Below are positions 43,540-53,046 of a DNA stretch of 64,000 nt, piece after piece (the first letter of the stretch is position 1; each line of letters opens with the position of its first letter). A program made the translations under genes and the position numbers. This DNA comes from Fidelibacterota bacterium UBA2986 (lineage in GTDB: Bacteria > Fidelibacterota > Marinisomatia > Marinisomatales > AB-629-J13), in NCBI GenBank assembly GCA_002346675.1, contig DEAI01000011.1, positions 323,530-387,529 of the forward strand. Reading direction: 5' to 3'. The notes under the pieces were generated by a model. It saw only the letters and a program-made list of their open reading frames with translations. It ran no database searches and had not been told where the DNA came from.

Positions 43540-44598
43540 CTAATTATCCTTCATAATATCAAACAGTTTGTGATTAGCCTTTGGGAAGGCGAATTTATTT
43601 ATCTCATGTTGTTTGATCCAGCGATATGGCTGGATGCCTATTGGTACTGATCCATCTTCAACCTTGCAGTTAAAACAAGTAAGGTTAATACCAAAATGGC
43701 TATATTGATGATTAACACATCCGATCTTGTTTTGGATTGATACTTTTAAATTATATTTTTTTGTTAAAATCTTTGTTAATTGAAGTTTTGGATTCCGATT
43801 TGATTGAATTTTACCGCCAGGGAATTCCCATAAATTTGTTAAATGACGATATCCAGTACGCTGTAAAATTAAAAAGGAGTTATTTTTCCAAATGATTCCG
43901 GTCAGAACTAAATACCGTGGTATAGGTTTTTGTTTGTTAGGTAAAGGATATGATTCAGGCCTGCCTGTTTCAAATCCTTTACAGATTGATTTAAGGGGGC
44001 ACATTCTACAATTAGGATACTTTGGCAAACAAACTGTACTCCCTAATTCCATCATTGCTTGATTAAAATCACCAGGATTATTTTTATCAATCCAAGATTT
44101 TAATTTTGATAAAATTCTGTTTTTATTATATTTAGTAAACCGGCATATTTTCAGAATACGTGAGAGTACTCTTTTTACATTACCATCTAAAACCGGTAAT
44201 TGGTCTGAAAAAGCAATTGAGTATACCGCTGCAGCAGTATACTCACCTACCCCCGGAAGGGTTTTAAAAACATTTGGATTTTTAGGTAGCGATGAACCGT
44301 AATTAGAAACAATTATTTTTACGGCTTTGTGAAGATTAAGGCAACGATTATAATATCCTAGTCCCTCCCATAGTTTTAATATAGAATCTGAATCAGTTTC
44401 TGCAAGAGAATTAATGGTAGGATAGGCACTAACCCATTTTTTATAATAAGGGATTACAGTATTAACCTGAGTTTGTTGAAGCATAATTTCAGACACCCAA
44501 ATTTTATATGGATCCTTAGTGTTTCTCCAGGGAAGATTACGCTTTGATTGTTCATACCAGTTTAACAGAAGAGATGAGGTATTATTTGTATAATACAT
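43540..44598 (-). CDS. mutY: A/G-specific adenine glycosylase MutY
   Basis: A 352-residue glycosylase removing adenine opposite 8-oxoguanine. The N-domain has WVSEIMLQQTQVNTVIPYY, the helix-hairpin-helix LPGVGEYTAAAVYSIAF and the catalytic Asp in VLDGNVKRVL. The iron-sulfur cluster has the exact C-x6-C-x2-C-x5-C spacing (CLPKYPNCRMCPLKSIC). The C-terminal ~120 residues are the NUDIX-like 8-oxoG recognition domain (LWEFPGGKI). It lies 3 bases after the MarR gene and abuts plsC. Confidence 0.96.
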   Translation of the reverse strand: MYYTNNTSSLLLNWYEQSKRNLPWRNTKDPYKIWVSEIMLQQTQVNTVIPYYKKWVSAYPTINSLAETDSDSILKLWEGLGYYNRCLNLHKAVKIIVSNYGSSLPKNPNVFKTLPGVGEYTAAAVYSIAFSDQLPVLDGNVKRVLSRILKICRFTKYNKNRILSKLKSWIDKNNPGDFNQAMMELGSTVCLPKYPNCRMCPLKSICKGFETGRPESYPLPNKQKPIPRYLVLTGIIWKNNSFLILQRTGYRHLTNLWEFPGGKIQSNRNPKLQLTKILTKKYNLKVSIQNKIGCVNHQYSHFGINLTCFNCKVEDGSVPIGIQPYRWIKQHEINKFAFPKANHKLFDIMKDN

Positions 44599-44601
44599 AG
44601 T

Positions 44602-45024
44602 TTAATTAGAACTGTTATATTTAATAAGAGACCAGTTAAAAGAAATAAGTGCTTCTTTTATATTTTCTTGGCTCTCAAAGGGAATATGATTAAATATTTC
44701 TTCTCCAATGTGGTCTATTTTAGATTCAATCTTTTCAGAAGCAAGTTCTCCTTTTTCTGTTAATGTAATGATAGTGGTTCGTTTATCATTTACCCCCTTT
44801 TTCTTTTGGATCAAACCTTTTTGAATCATTCCACCAATGAGTCTAGTTGTAGTACTATTATCCACACCAATACGTTCAGATAATGTGGTCATATCCATTC
44901 CATTATCTGGAATGATAGCTAAAATAAGAACCTGAGATAAGGTGTATTTTCCCTCTTTAGTATTTTTTCTGAATATAGCTTGAAGGCTGATTAAATATTG
45001 TATTATGAGTTCGCCACATTCCAT
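44602..45024 (-). CDS. MarR-family transcriptional regulator
   Basis: A 140-residue winged-helix regulator starting at ATG 45024 (an in-frame TTG at 45039 gives 5 more residues). The recognition region reads MTTLSERIGVDNSTTTRLIGGMIQKGLIQKKKGVNDKRTTIITLTEKG, with the wing Asp-Lys-Arg typical of MarR. It may control mutY/plsC downstream or the lipase gene upstream. No operator palindrome was recognised in the short spacers. Confidence 0.88.
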   Translation of the reverse strand: MECGELIIQYLISLQAIFRKNTKEGKYTLSQVLILAIIPDNGMDMTTLSERIGVDNSTTTRLIGGMIQKGLIQKKKGVNDKRTTIITLTEKGELASEKIESKIDHIGEEIFNHIPFESQENIKEALISFNWSLIKYNSSN

Positions 45025-45066
45025 ACTTGTAATATACAAATAATATTGTATTAATTTAAATGTATT

Positions 45067-46284
45067 TTATTCAGAAATTTCCCACAATACTTGACAGTGA
45101 TCACGATAAATAGATAATATATATTCTTTTTCGATATTATTCATTTTAGCCTGACCTATAATTTTCCAATGATCCATATTTAATTTCCCCATCTCGTACC
45201 ACTGCCCTGGAATTAATGGTTCATTGTAATTATAAGATGCAATTGGATCAGATCCAAAAAATCCTGTAGTTGGTCCTCTCTGTGATATCGTATTTACTAC
45301 ACCATCATTTTCAAACCACAATGAATCTGTTTCAGTTCCATCTGAATATTGTACAGTTTTAGATCCAATAATTCTTGAACGTATTTTAAGAAACATACTT
45401 GTGTTTTTATCGGGTATATGTTTACCTGACTTTTTGTTTTTGTATGTTGTGCTTGTTGTAAAGGAAAAGTAGTAGATATCAGACTGTACAGTAAGAAAAG
45501 TGTTTAATTCTTGAGCTCCGTCAATACTTAGATCCCAAGCACATATATTTTTTGTATTCCACGCGGAGTGATTTCTCATACGTCTTATATAACTGATCCA
45601 GCTTTCATTTTTATTTCTAATGAAGCCCCAGTGCTGTAGATCAAAATCGTAAAAATCAGTTCCTATAGCTGCACCCAAAATAATAAAATTTTGTAAAAAA
45701 GGAACTGTTCTGTTTACTAAGTCTGAAAGTGTGGTACCATCATGCGGTGTTGAAATTGAAGTGATAGATTTTATCCATCCGGTGTGTTCTTTCCCCAAGA
45801 GAGTGCTTTCCTCTACATATTCCTCTCTCAAATCTGAATAAAATATTTTTTTTAATTGATACGCAAGCATTCTGATAGTCTGGCCTCCCATACTGTGTCC
45901 AATAAAATGGAGCGGGTGATGTCCGTCCCATTCTGTATGCAATCCTTTAAAGTTTTTATTTGGTGGTTTTTGAATGATTCCCCACTTTTCAGAATGGGCC
46001 AACCCATAATCTACCTGTCCACCCTTTAATTGATAAAATACTTCCACTGCGCGTTCCCAATTACTAGAAACAGGTCCTATCGAAACGGTAATTACTTCAT
46101 ATCCTAATGATCTTAAGTAGTTTTCAAAATCCAATTTACCACCCCAATAAGGATATCCTCCCATTTCTTCAGGTCCCCATCCAAGGAATCCATGAACTAA
46201 AACTATAGGGTATTTGTTCTCTCCAAAAGTGAATGAGTTTAGAAGGAAAGCAATAAAAATAAAATTACTAATTTTAATTTTCAA
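45067..46284 (-). CDS. Secreted triacylglycerol lipase, family I.5-like
   Basis: A 405-residue secreted alpha/beta hydrolase. The signal peptide (1-21) is followed by KYPIVLVHGFLGWGPEEMGGYPYWGG, very close in pattern to thermophilic Geobacillus/Staphylococcus family I.5 lipases. The match continues with SIGPVSSNWERAVEVFYQLKGGQVDYG and the nucleophile elbow FIGHSMGGQTIRML (Ser ~133). A zinc- and calcium-binding region would follow. Likely function: degradation of environmental lipids. Transfer from Firmicutes-type lineages is possible but base composition is not unlike the neighbours. Confidence 0.88.
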   Translation of the reverse strand: MKIKISNFIFIAFLLNSFTFGENKYPIVLVHGFLGWGPEEMGGYPYWGGKLDFENYLRSLGYEVITVSIGPVSSNWERAVEVFYQLKGGQVDYGLAHSEKWGIIQKPPNKNFKGLHTEWDGHHPLHFIGHSMGGQTIRMLAYQLKKIFYSDLREEYVEESTLLGKEHTGWIKSITSISTPHDGTTLSDLVNRTVPFLQNFIILGAAIGTDFYDFDLQHWGFIRNKNESWISYIRRMRNHSAWNTKNICAWDLSIDGAQELNTFLTVQSDIYYFSFTTSTTYKNKKSGKHIPDKNTSMFLKIRSRIIGSKTVQYSDGTETDSLWFENDGVVNTISQRGPTTGFFGSDPIASYNYNEPLIPGQWYEMGKLNMDHWKIIGQAKMNNIEKEYILSIYRDHCQVLWEISE

Positions 46285-46292
46285 GCTATTTA

Positions 46293-46889
46293 CTATAAAC
46301 TGAAATATTTAGATTTTTCATATCCATAGGCCATCTGACTTTTATCTAAAGGAAACTTAAAGCAATTAAATGATAGTGAGATACGTTCAAGACAACTTCG
46401 ATTTTTAGGGACATAGTGATTTAATAAAGAGGGGAATAAAATTATATTCGATGGCTTTGCCTCAATCTCAAACTTATGCTTCTTTCCACTTGTGAAAATT
46501 ATATTTCCGCTATTTTCTGGGACTTTTAAATAGAATACGCCTGAAATAGAAGATTTCGCTTTATGATTGTGTAATTCTGTTGACTCACCAGGTTTTGCTA
46601 TATTAAACCAGAATTCATTTTTTTCAAATCCGTACAGTTCATGAGGAATGATTAATTTTTGTTTAAATGTTTTTTTTGCAAATGAAGTTGCAAAGGTTAG
46701 TAATGGAAGAACAGATGGAACTAGAATAGGAGTCAAATATATATTTTCCCATCGATTATTTATATAGTGAGAATATAAATGTTTATTTTTTTGCAAATAA
46801 AACTCGGAAAGGATTTTACTTGAATTCACAATATCATTACCAATATAAATAGAGTATATGTTAAATCCACAAAATTGTAATTTATTCAT
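46293..46889 (-). CDS. Putative 2OG-Fe(II) oxygenase family protein
   Basis: A 198-residue cupin-fold protein. The core reads WFNIAKPGESTELHNHKAKSSISGVFYLKVPE, then NIILFPSLLNHYVP and RISLSFN near the C-terminus. The HxH, distal His and Arg arrangement fits the marine TIGR02466/PF13759-type 2-oxoglutarate oxygenases. The match is recalled from pattern. Substrate unknown. Located between the lipase and the DUF3228-like gene on the minus strand with gaps of 8-10 bases. Confidence 0.65.
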   Translation of the reverse strand: MNKLQFCGFNIYSIYIGNDIVNSSKILSEFYLQKNKHLYSHYINNRWENIYLTPILVPSVLPLLTFATSFAKKTFKQKLIIPHELYGFEKNEFWFNIAKPGESTELHNHKAKSSISGVFYLKVPENSGNIIFTSGKKHKFEIEAKPSNIILFPSLLNHYVPKNRSCLERISLSFNCFKFPLDKSQMAYGYEKSKYFSL

Positions 46890-46899
46890 TATTTATCCG

Positions 46900-47481
46900 T
46901 TATTCTGTTGCAAGAGGAGCATATTTCTGCCAAAACTGTACAGAATCAGCCCATTTTTCTGAAGGATATTGTGCAGCTGTTCCCCCTTTTAATTCAAGTT
47001 GGTTTCGCATCATAGTCACTGGGCCCATAGGTAATTTCTCAATTCCTTCAGGAAGGGCATGAATACTGATTAGTTCCCAATCAGCATTTGTAGTTTGTTC
47101 ACTAGTCTCATCTAAAACATCGTGATGATATAGAATAAATACTACCTTACCCGCCTTTAAAGGAGAACCATTTAATGCCCTGATTTGAATGTATGGCTCC
47201 TCATCGCTCCTTCGGCGGATCCATTCAGCTTTTAATATTGTATTTTTATCTATTTTCACAAAAGGACATTTAAAATATTTTACATATGATGGATTTGAAT
47301 CAACGATCAATACTCCTTCTCGGTATCCCTTTAAAAACTGACCCTTATGTAATTGCTCCTCTGCATGTCTGGCTATTTGTTCAAAAGTAAGATAAGAAGA
47401 ATAGGACTTTCCAGAACCTTCAGTCTGACGTTTTACAAAGTCATTGACTGCAACTTTCTGATTTTTATAGGTACTATCCAT
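46900..47481 (-). CDS. DUF3228-like protein of unknown function
   Basis: A 193-residue soluble protein without signal peptide. It begins VNDFVKRQTEGSGKSYSSYLTFEQIARHAEEQL and ends ELKGGTAAQYPSEKWADSVQFWQKYAPLA. The pattern resembles the uncharacterised DUF3228 family. It carries KAEWIRRRSDEEPYIQIRAL and HDVLDET, which are conserved-looking, but no catalytic motif is recognisable. First gene of the minus-strand group ending with the pterin dehydratase, except for a possible tiny ORF upstream. Confidence 0.5.
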   Translation of the reverse strand: MDSTYKNQKVAVNDFVKRQTEGSGKSYSSYLTFEQIARHAEEQLHKGQFLKGYREGVLIVDSNPSYVKYFKCPFVKIDKNTILKAEWIRRRSDEEPYIQIRALNGSPLKAGKVVFILYHHDVLDETSEQTTNADWELISIHALPEGIEKLPMGPVTMMRNQLELKGGTAAQYPSEKWADSVQFWQKYAPLATE

Positions 47482-47483
47482 AA

Positions 47484-47573
47484 TTAATCCGAAAGATTTT
47501 TAAGGCGTTTTCTGTATTTAATATATGCGAGAATGACAATCAAAGCTAAAATGAACCAAAAATTGAATTTCAT
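47484..47573 (-). CDS. Possible 29-residue single-helix membrane peptide
   Basis: ATG 47573 opens a 29-codon frame: a short N-terminus, one hydrophobic helix (WFILALIVILAYI) and a basic tail (KYRKRLKNLSD). This is a plausible single-pass small membrane protein, located just upstream of the DUF3228-like gene on the same strand. No Shine-Dalgarno is seen and the length is small, so chance is possible. The remainder of 47574-47827 holds a pair of direct repeats but no gene. Confidence 0.3.
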   Translation of the reverse strand: MKFNFWFILALIVILAYIKYRKRLKNLSD

Positions 47574-47606
47574 TAGAATATTATATAGTTAAGGTAAAAT
47601 CTCTTC

Positions 47607-47782
47607 CACAAATACATATTAACTATTTTCCCTATTTTATAAATTATATCATTCATTAAATTTATTTCTCACAATTTTAATACTACATCCAATTTACAAT
47701 AGTAGTTTTGATGGTTCACCTCAAATAAAATAAAAGATAAATTTAATCATTCACAATACATATTACCAATTTCCCTATTTAA
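47607..47782 (+). repeat. Direct-repeat pair upstream of the M14 peptidase gene
   Basis: Two imperfect copies of about 31-34 bases, at 47607-47640 and 47752-47782, share CACAA(A)TACATATTA and TTTCCCTATTT. They lie 188 and 46 bases before the M14 start codon. A related TTTTTCCCTATATT occurs at 23366 before the amidase gene. They may be regulatory sites or a promoter duplication. Confidence 0.5.
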
Positions 47783-47827
47783 CTTTCCCAGTTTCTATTA
47801 TTTTAATTTAAATCCATTGGAGATTTT

Positions 47828-50632
47828 ATGAACCGTTTATTTTTGTTATCTTTTATTATTCCTTTCCTCTTTATTTATGGTGAAACTGATTCAGTTCATC
47901 CTGAACATGGTACAGGAGATTACCATGAACAATTGTTCCCAATGGATGAATATTTATCGAATGTCGATTCTCCTGGGGATCACTGGGGATTCCCACTTGG
48001 AGCAAAGCCAGCAGGTCACGATGAAATTATTTCGTATTTTGAATATTTAGATAAAACTTTTCCAAATGCACGGCTACATGACTATGGAAAGACTTACGAG
48101 GGAAGGAGGTTGGTTTATCTTATAATTACCAGCGAAACAAATTATAGTAGACTGGATACAATCAAAAATAATATCTCTAAATTGTCTGACCCTAGAAAAT
48201 TATCTAACTCTTTTGAGGCGAAACAAATTATGGCTGAGACCCCTGCAATAGCATGGATGGCCTACTCTATACATGGGGATGAACTTTCAGGAGCAGATGC
48301 AGGTGTTCAGTTGGCATATCAGCTGTTAGCAGGAACAGATTCATACTCCAGTTTGATTCGTGACTCTCTGGTTGTTATTATTGATCCATTACAGAATCCT
48401 GATGGGAGAACTCGTTTTTTAGCACAGATGACTCAATGGAACGGAGCAGTGGTAAATTATGATACTCAAAGTACGCACCACCGTGGGAATTGGCCCTGGG
48501 GAAGGGGAAATCATTATTTATTTGATTTAAACCGTGACTGGTTTACACATGTGCATCCAGAATCAAAAAGTAGAGTTAAATCCATTATAGAGTGGCACCC
48601 GCAATTATTTGTAGATGGGCATGAGATGGGTCCTTTAGATACCTATCTCTTTAATCCACCCCGAGAACCTTTTAATCCGTTTATGCCTGAGCTGATTTAT
48701 AAATGGTGGAAAATCATGAGCCTAGAGCATTCAGCGGCATTTGACCAAAAAGGGTGGAATTACTACACAGGTGAGTGGAATGAGGAATTGTTTCCTGGTT
48801 ATGGAAGTTCATGGTCTATTTATACTGGTGCAGTAGGTCTTTTATACGAACAGGCAGGTGTAGATGGCTCACAAGTTCTACAACATGATGGAACGGTACT
48901 AACCTATCGTGAAACAGTTCACCATCAGTTTATAAGCTCTATGGCAAATCTTATGACAGTTGCAGATAACAGAGAAGATCTGTTAAGGGATTACTATAGT
49001 GAAAAACATAAATCAGTTTATACCAAGTCTAACCGCTTAAAAGCATTTGTTTTTCCAAAAACAAAAAATACAACTCTTGAAAAACAGTTTGCTAAAACAT
49101 TAGTTCGACAGGGGATTGAAGTCGGTCAAACCTTACAAACTGAAAAACTGAAGCGGGCGGTGACATCTGATGGGAAAACAGAATTTAAAACTATCATTCC
49201 GAAAGGTTCCATGCTGGTAAGGTTGGATCAGCCTAACAACGCTCTTGTTAATGCAATCCTCACTTTTGATATAAGATTAGATAATTCATTTTTGAAGACC
49301 GAAAAGCGACAACGGTTAAAACATGGTGAAAGTCAGCTATACGAAACCACAGGCTGGTCTCTTCCTTTGGCTTATGGTATAGAAGGTTATTATACAGAAG
49401 ATCTTCCCCCAATTGTAACAACTAAGTATGTCACCCATCAATCTCCTGGAATGGTGTTTAACCCTGAACCCACATTCGGATATATTATACCAATTGAGGA
49501 TCAAAATTGTTATGCTTTACTAAATATTCTTCTAGAAAATCATTTAAAGATATGGGTGGCAAACAAACAATTTCAAATTGAAGGATATAATTTTCAATCA
49601 GGCTCCTTATTATTAAGGCTTAATGCTAATCCATATCTTACAGCCGACTTTATAAAGGAATTATCAATGGAATATGGAACCGATATTTATGGAATCAATA
49701 CAGGGCTGTCTGAATCAGGTCCTGATCTTGGTGGGGGTGAATTTCATCTGCTTGAAAAACCTAGGATTGCAGTATTAGGTGGTTCTCCAATATCGTATTA
49801 TAGCTTTGGAGCCGTTTGGCATTTACTGGACTCAAGGCTGTCAACACCATTTTCTATTTTAGATGTAGGAGGATTTTCTGGTGTCGATTTGAGAAAATAC
49901 AATGTACTTGTTATACCATCGGCTTGGGGTGGTACAGGTGAATACAAGCGATTTCTTGGAGAAAGTGGAATTGAAAAATTAAAAGATTGGATTGAAGATG
50001 GAGGGACAGCAATCGGCCTTGGTTCCGGCGCCCACTTTTTAACAGATTCTTCAATTGCTATATCAAACGTTAGACAGAAACATCAGATTTTAAACAAATT
50101 AACTAGTTATGAAAACTATCTGAATTACCTTAAATCTGCTGAAAACCCTGATATAGATAGTCTTTCTGTTTGGGAGGGTAAGATTGTAACTAGTTCTTCA
50201 AAACAAGAAATATCTGAATACACAATTGAAGAAATAAAAGAGAAAGATGATATTGCCAGAAAGCTGGCACCAAGAGGAATGCTGATGAAAGCTATACTAG
50301 ATAGAGAACACTGGCTATCGTTTGGATGCGGCGAATATTTAATCCCAATGGTGAACACATCTGTTGCTCTTGTTGGTGATGACCGTGTATCAACTGTAGC
50401 TCGATTTTCGGAAGAAAATGAATTAAGATTATCTGGACTGCTATGGCCAGAGGCAAGAGAGCGGTGGGCAGAAACAGTTTATGCATCCAGAGAGGATTAC
50501 GGTAATGGACAGGTTATATTGTTTGCCACTGATCCAAATTTCCGGGGATATTTTCATAATACAGAGCGGATGTTTTTAAATGCTCTTTTTTTAGGTCCTG
50601 GTATGGGTACGGACCAACCTATAAAATGGTAA
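47828..50632 (+). CDS. Secreted M14 zinc carboxypeptidase
   Basis: A 934-residue exported metallopeptidase. Signal peptide ~1-18. The M14 domain (~60-400) has the zinc pair in SIHGDELSGADAG (H-x-x-E), IIDPLQNPDGRTRF, a later His in FVDGHEMGP and the catalytic Glu in GLLYEQAGVDGS. The C-terminal half has a glutamine-amidotransferase/DJ-1-like segment (VLVIPSAWGG; IGLGSGAHFL), a common architecture in marine FCB bacteria. Ribosome site GGAG lies 7 bases before ATG. It would degrade peptides outside the cytoplasm. Confidence 0.9.
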   Translation: MNRLFLLSFIIPFLFIYGETDSVHPEHGTGDYHEQLFPMDEYLSNVDSPGDHWGFPLGAKPAGHDEIISYFEYLDKTFPNARLHDYGKTYEGRRLVYLIITSETNYSRLDTIKNNISKLSDPRKLSNSFEAKQIMAETPAIAWMAYSIHGDELSGADAGVQLAYQLLAGTDSYSSLIRDSLVVIIDPLQNPDGRTRFLAQMTQWNGAVVNYDTQSTHHRGNWPWGRGNHYLFDLNRDWFTHVHPESKSRVKSIIEWHPQLFVDGHEMGPLDTYLFNPPREPFNPFMPELIYKWWKIMSLEHSAAFDQKGWNYYTGEWNEELFPGYGSSWSIYTGAVGLLYEQAGVDGSQVLQHDGTVLTYRETVHHQFISSMANLMTVADNREDLLRDYYSEKHKSVYTKSNRLKAFVFPKTKNTTLEKQFAKTLVRQGIEVGQTLQTEKLKRAVTSDGKTEFKTIIPKGSMLVRLDQPNNALVNAILTFDIRLDNSFLKTEKRQRLKHGESQLYETTGWSLPLAYGIEGYYTEDLPPIVTTKYVTHQSPGMVFNPEPTFGYIIPIEDQNCYALLNILLENHLKIWVANKQFQIEGYNFQSGSLLLRLNANPYLTADFIKELSMEYGTDIYGINTGLSESGPDLGGGEFHLLEKPRIAVLGGSPISYYSFGAVWHLLDSRLSTPFSILDVGGFSGVDLRKYNVLVIPSAWGGTGEYKRFLGESGIEKLKDWIEDGGTAIGLGSGAHFLTDSSIAISNVRQKHQILNKLTSYENYLNYLKSAENPDIDSLSVWEGKIVTSSSKQEISEYTIEEIKEKDDIARKLAPRGMLMKAILDREHWLSFGCGEYLIPMVNTSVALVGDDRVSTVARFSEENELRLSGLLWPEARERWAETVYASREDYGNGQVILFATDPNFRGYFHNTERMFLNALFLGPGMGTDQPIKW

Positions 50633-50749
50633 ATATTTTTATAAATCTATTCTAAAATTAAACGGGACTACAAATTTCATATGTAATCTATCAATGTCCT
50701 CGCCCTTAGTAAACATGGTTTTTCATTTCTCTGGTAAATATGTATCATT

Positions 50750-51844
50750 TTAAATGCCAATTTTTATTTTCTCCATTTCAACATCATATTTTTGTGCCAT
50801 TATACTCCAATCATATTTTGAAACAATATTTCTATAGTGCATTGCATTTCTTTGTTTATTGTTAGTAGATAACGTTTTTGTTTTATTGTATAGGTCTTTT
50901 TCATTTTTATAAAATACTTCTGGAGGGAATAATTCGGGATAAGAAAGGCGGTTGGGTAAAATAGGAATACAATTGCAATAGACTGCCTCAATTATACTAG
51001 CCCCAAAAAAATCCTGTAAATTTGTAACTGGAACTATACTGGACTTCCAAAGCCATTTTGCATATTCCTGAAACGAATTTACGAATCCAGAATGGATGAT
51101 TCTTGGTCCTAATTTATTTATATTATTTCTTAATACGGATGGTGATTTCGAAAAGTTTTCTCCCAAAATCACTGCCTTAAAATCTATGTTACAATCATTC
51201 ATTTTATTAAGAAGTTTGAAAAACTCATCCGGGTTTTTATCATATTCCCAGCGATGGTTCCAAACAACGGTAGGAATAGTATTTTTATCTGTTTTGTATT
51301 TATCGAATCGCTTTAGATCAATTCCCAGATGCAGAACAGAGCTTTTTAATTCAATTTTCTGTATACTATCAATTTCATTAAAATCAGGAAAATGTTTCAA
51401 TAGTTTTGGTAGTTCAGATAAAAATGATAAACGATGATAATCTGAATTGAAAAAACAATGGTCTGCTGTCAGAGCAGAGGCATAATTAATAAATCCATAA
51501 TGTTTATCTCGTTTTTCTATGATGTCTCTATCATCTGGTGACCAGGGATAAGATAATTGATTTTCATGGAAATAAATTGCGGTGGGGATATAAGAAGTGG
51601 ATGAACGCGTAAGAGAAAGAAAAGTGGTTAGATCCAGCATATCGGTTGCTAAAATCAAATCGAATGATTTCTTTAATTTATTGAATTTATGGGCGAATGT
51701 AACCGCTCCTCCATGCATTCTCCATTTCCAGAATCTACCAGGAAGAGACATAATAAATATATTGTGACGACTGTATTTTTTATAACCTTCAGCCCAGGAC
51801 TGATGTGAACCGGTAAAGTAAGGTTCTAAGAGAATAATGTTCAA
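50750..51844 (-). CDS. DUF3524-type glycosyltransferase, tRNA-queuosine mannosyltransferase-like
   Basis: A 364-residue GT-B enzyme. It starts MNIILLEPYFTGSHQSWAEGYK and contains FIMSLPGRFWKWRMHGGAVTFA near residue 32, both signatures of the DUF3524/GTDC1 family. The human member (QTMAN) mannosylates queuosine in tRNA-Asp. Other motifs: FHENQLSYPWSP, NHRWEYDKNPDEFFKLL, and SIIEAVYCNCIPILPN in the donor domain. That the bacterial protein modifies tRNA is inference; no tgt/que gene is in the window. Stand-alone gene. Confidence 0.82.
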   Translation of the reverse strand: MNIILLEPYFTGSHQSWAEGYKKYSRHNIFIMSLPGRFWKWRMHGGAVTFAHKFNKLKKSFDLILATDMLDLTTFLSLTRSSTSYIPTAIYFHENQLSYPWSPDDRDIIEKRDKHYGFINYASALTADHCFFNSDYHRLSFLSELPKLLKHFPDFNEIDSIQKIELKSSVLHLGIDLKRFDKYKTDKNTIPTVVWNHRWEYDKNPDEFFKLLNKMNDCNIDFKAVILGENFSKSPSVLRNNINKLGPRIIHSGFVNSFQEYAKWLWKSSIVPVTNLQDFFGASIIEAVYCNCIPILPNRLSYPELFPPEVFYKNEKDLYNKTKTLSTNNKQRNAMHYRNIVSKYDWSIMAQKYDVEMEKIKIGI

Positions 51845-51953
51845 ATATAGTTAATCGCTTGTTAAAGTGTCATTAATAAGGAAATGAGAATATAATGTAA
51901 GGTTCTGAAAAAAAATAGACAGATATTAATTCCTAAAAATCAAAACTCTTATC

Positions 51954-53042
51954 TCATTCAATATAGATTTGGATTGTACCAGATTGGTTTGCCCTTACCC
52001 AGTAACTTTTCCCTGGAACTAATTGAGAAACATTTTGGTAACCATCCATATATCCAAAAATTGTTCCTGAAATAACAATGTTATTTAGATCAATAATATT
52101 ATTCACATTGGTAATTTGGTTTAATCCTGAAATTAAATTCCAACCTTCTGATAAGGTTATTGTTAACTCATCTAAATGAGTTCCTGTAATTACAATCATT
52201 TCATCCAGCTGAAATCGAAGCCAATAACCGACTCCAGGTTGTAAAAACTCTTCTTGTAAGTATCCCTCATTAAATGAAAATAATGTTTCCCCAAATGAAT
52301 TGGGAAATAAAACCTGGTAAGAAGAATTTTCAATAATTACTGGTAATCCTATTAAATCCCAACCCGGTTGTAAAGTGTAAGTAACAGTCTCAGGTGCAAG
52401 TGCGTTTTCACAGGCTTCGGAACAATTTTCCATTGAATCATAGAATGCAATTGAATAATCTATACCATCCGCTACCCAATCACAACCTGAAATATATTCA
52501 CAGTTTTCATTTATCCATCCGATTCCTAAAACCATATCACAATCACCAAAGTCAATTTCAGTTAAATCAATACAATCAGTTTGAATGTTACAATCCAGTA
52601 ATTCTTCATTTAGATAATAATCTGCCCAGCATCCATCACAATAATTCGGGACACATTCAGCTTCCGGAAATTCAGAGCAGAACTCTACAGTGCAAGGGTC
52701 GGCGAAACAATCAACCGGGAATTCACACTCATTCGAAATTTCGATGGATTCAACATCAATCGCTCCACATTCTATACACCAGACCTCTTCACCTTCAATC
52801 TCGACAAATCTATTAGTGAAAACAGCTAGCATGTCAACATCGCTCAAATGAGTGATCCAAGTAAGAAATTCTCCATATTCATCTTCAAGGTAATATATTG
52901 AACAGTCATCCATACAGAATGAAGCATCAGCATAGCGAACATAACCAGTTATTGAATATAGAGGACTTGTATAAATAAAAATAAATACCAAACTTATAAA
53001 AAGTTTCAATTTATTGCCAATCCCCTGTGACAAAAAGGGCAT
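51954..53042 (-). CDS. Secreted Cys-rich protein with GWNLIxGL repeat domain
   Basis: A 362-residue exported protein (signal peptide ~10-30). Residues ~43-215 are very cysteine-rich (about 25 Cys, with blocks such as CSEFPEAECVPNYCDGCWA), suggesting disulfide-linked extracellular structure. Residues ~221-362 consist of two copies of a Gly-Trp module (LQPGWDLIGLPVIIENSSYQ; LSEGWNLISGLNQI) with YWLRF. The same module occurs in the giant protein at 59893. No T9SS sorting domain is seen at the end. Function unknown; surface attachment is inferred. Confidence 0.7.
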   Translation of the reverse strand: MPFLSQGIGNKLKLFISLVFIFIYTSPLYSITGYVRYADASFCMDDCSIYYLEDEYGEFLTWITHLSDVDMLAVFTNRFVEIEGEEVWCIECGAIDVESIEISNECEFPVDCFADPCTVEFCSEFPEAECVPNYCDGCWADYYLNEELLDCNIQTDCIDLTEIDFGDCDMVLGIGWINENCEYISGCDWVADGIDYSIAFYDSMENCSEACENALAPETVTYTLQPGWDLIGLPVIIENSSYQVLFPNSFGETLFSFNEGYLQEEFLQPGVGYWLRFQLDEMIVITGTHLDELTITLSEGWNLISGLNQITNVNNIIDLNNIVISGTIFGYMDGYQNVSQLVPGKSYWVRANQSGTIQIYIE

Positions 53043-53046
53043 GTTT

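Noticed and set aside
45067..46284. Recent transfer of the lipase from Firmicutes
   Set aside because: The sequence pattern resembles family I.5, but codon use and AT content look like the neighbours and no mobile element is present, so it cannot be asserted.
52394..52816. Plus-strand ORF of 140 codons inside the Cys-rich protein gene
   Set aside because: It lacks family-like features and its His/Asn/Gln-rich composition is what the reverse strand of the Cys-rich frame would give.
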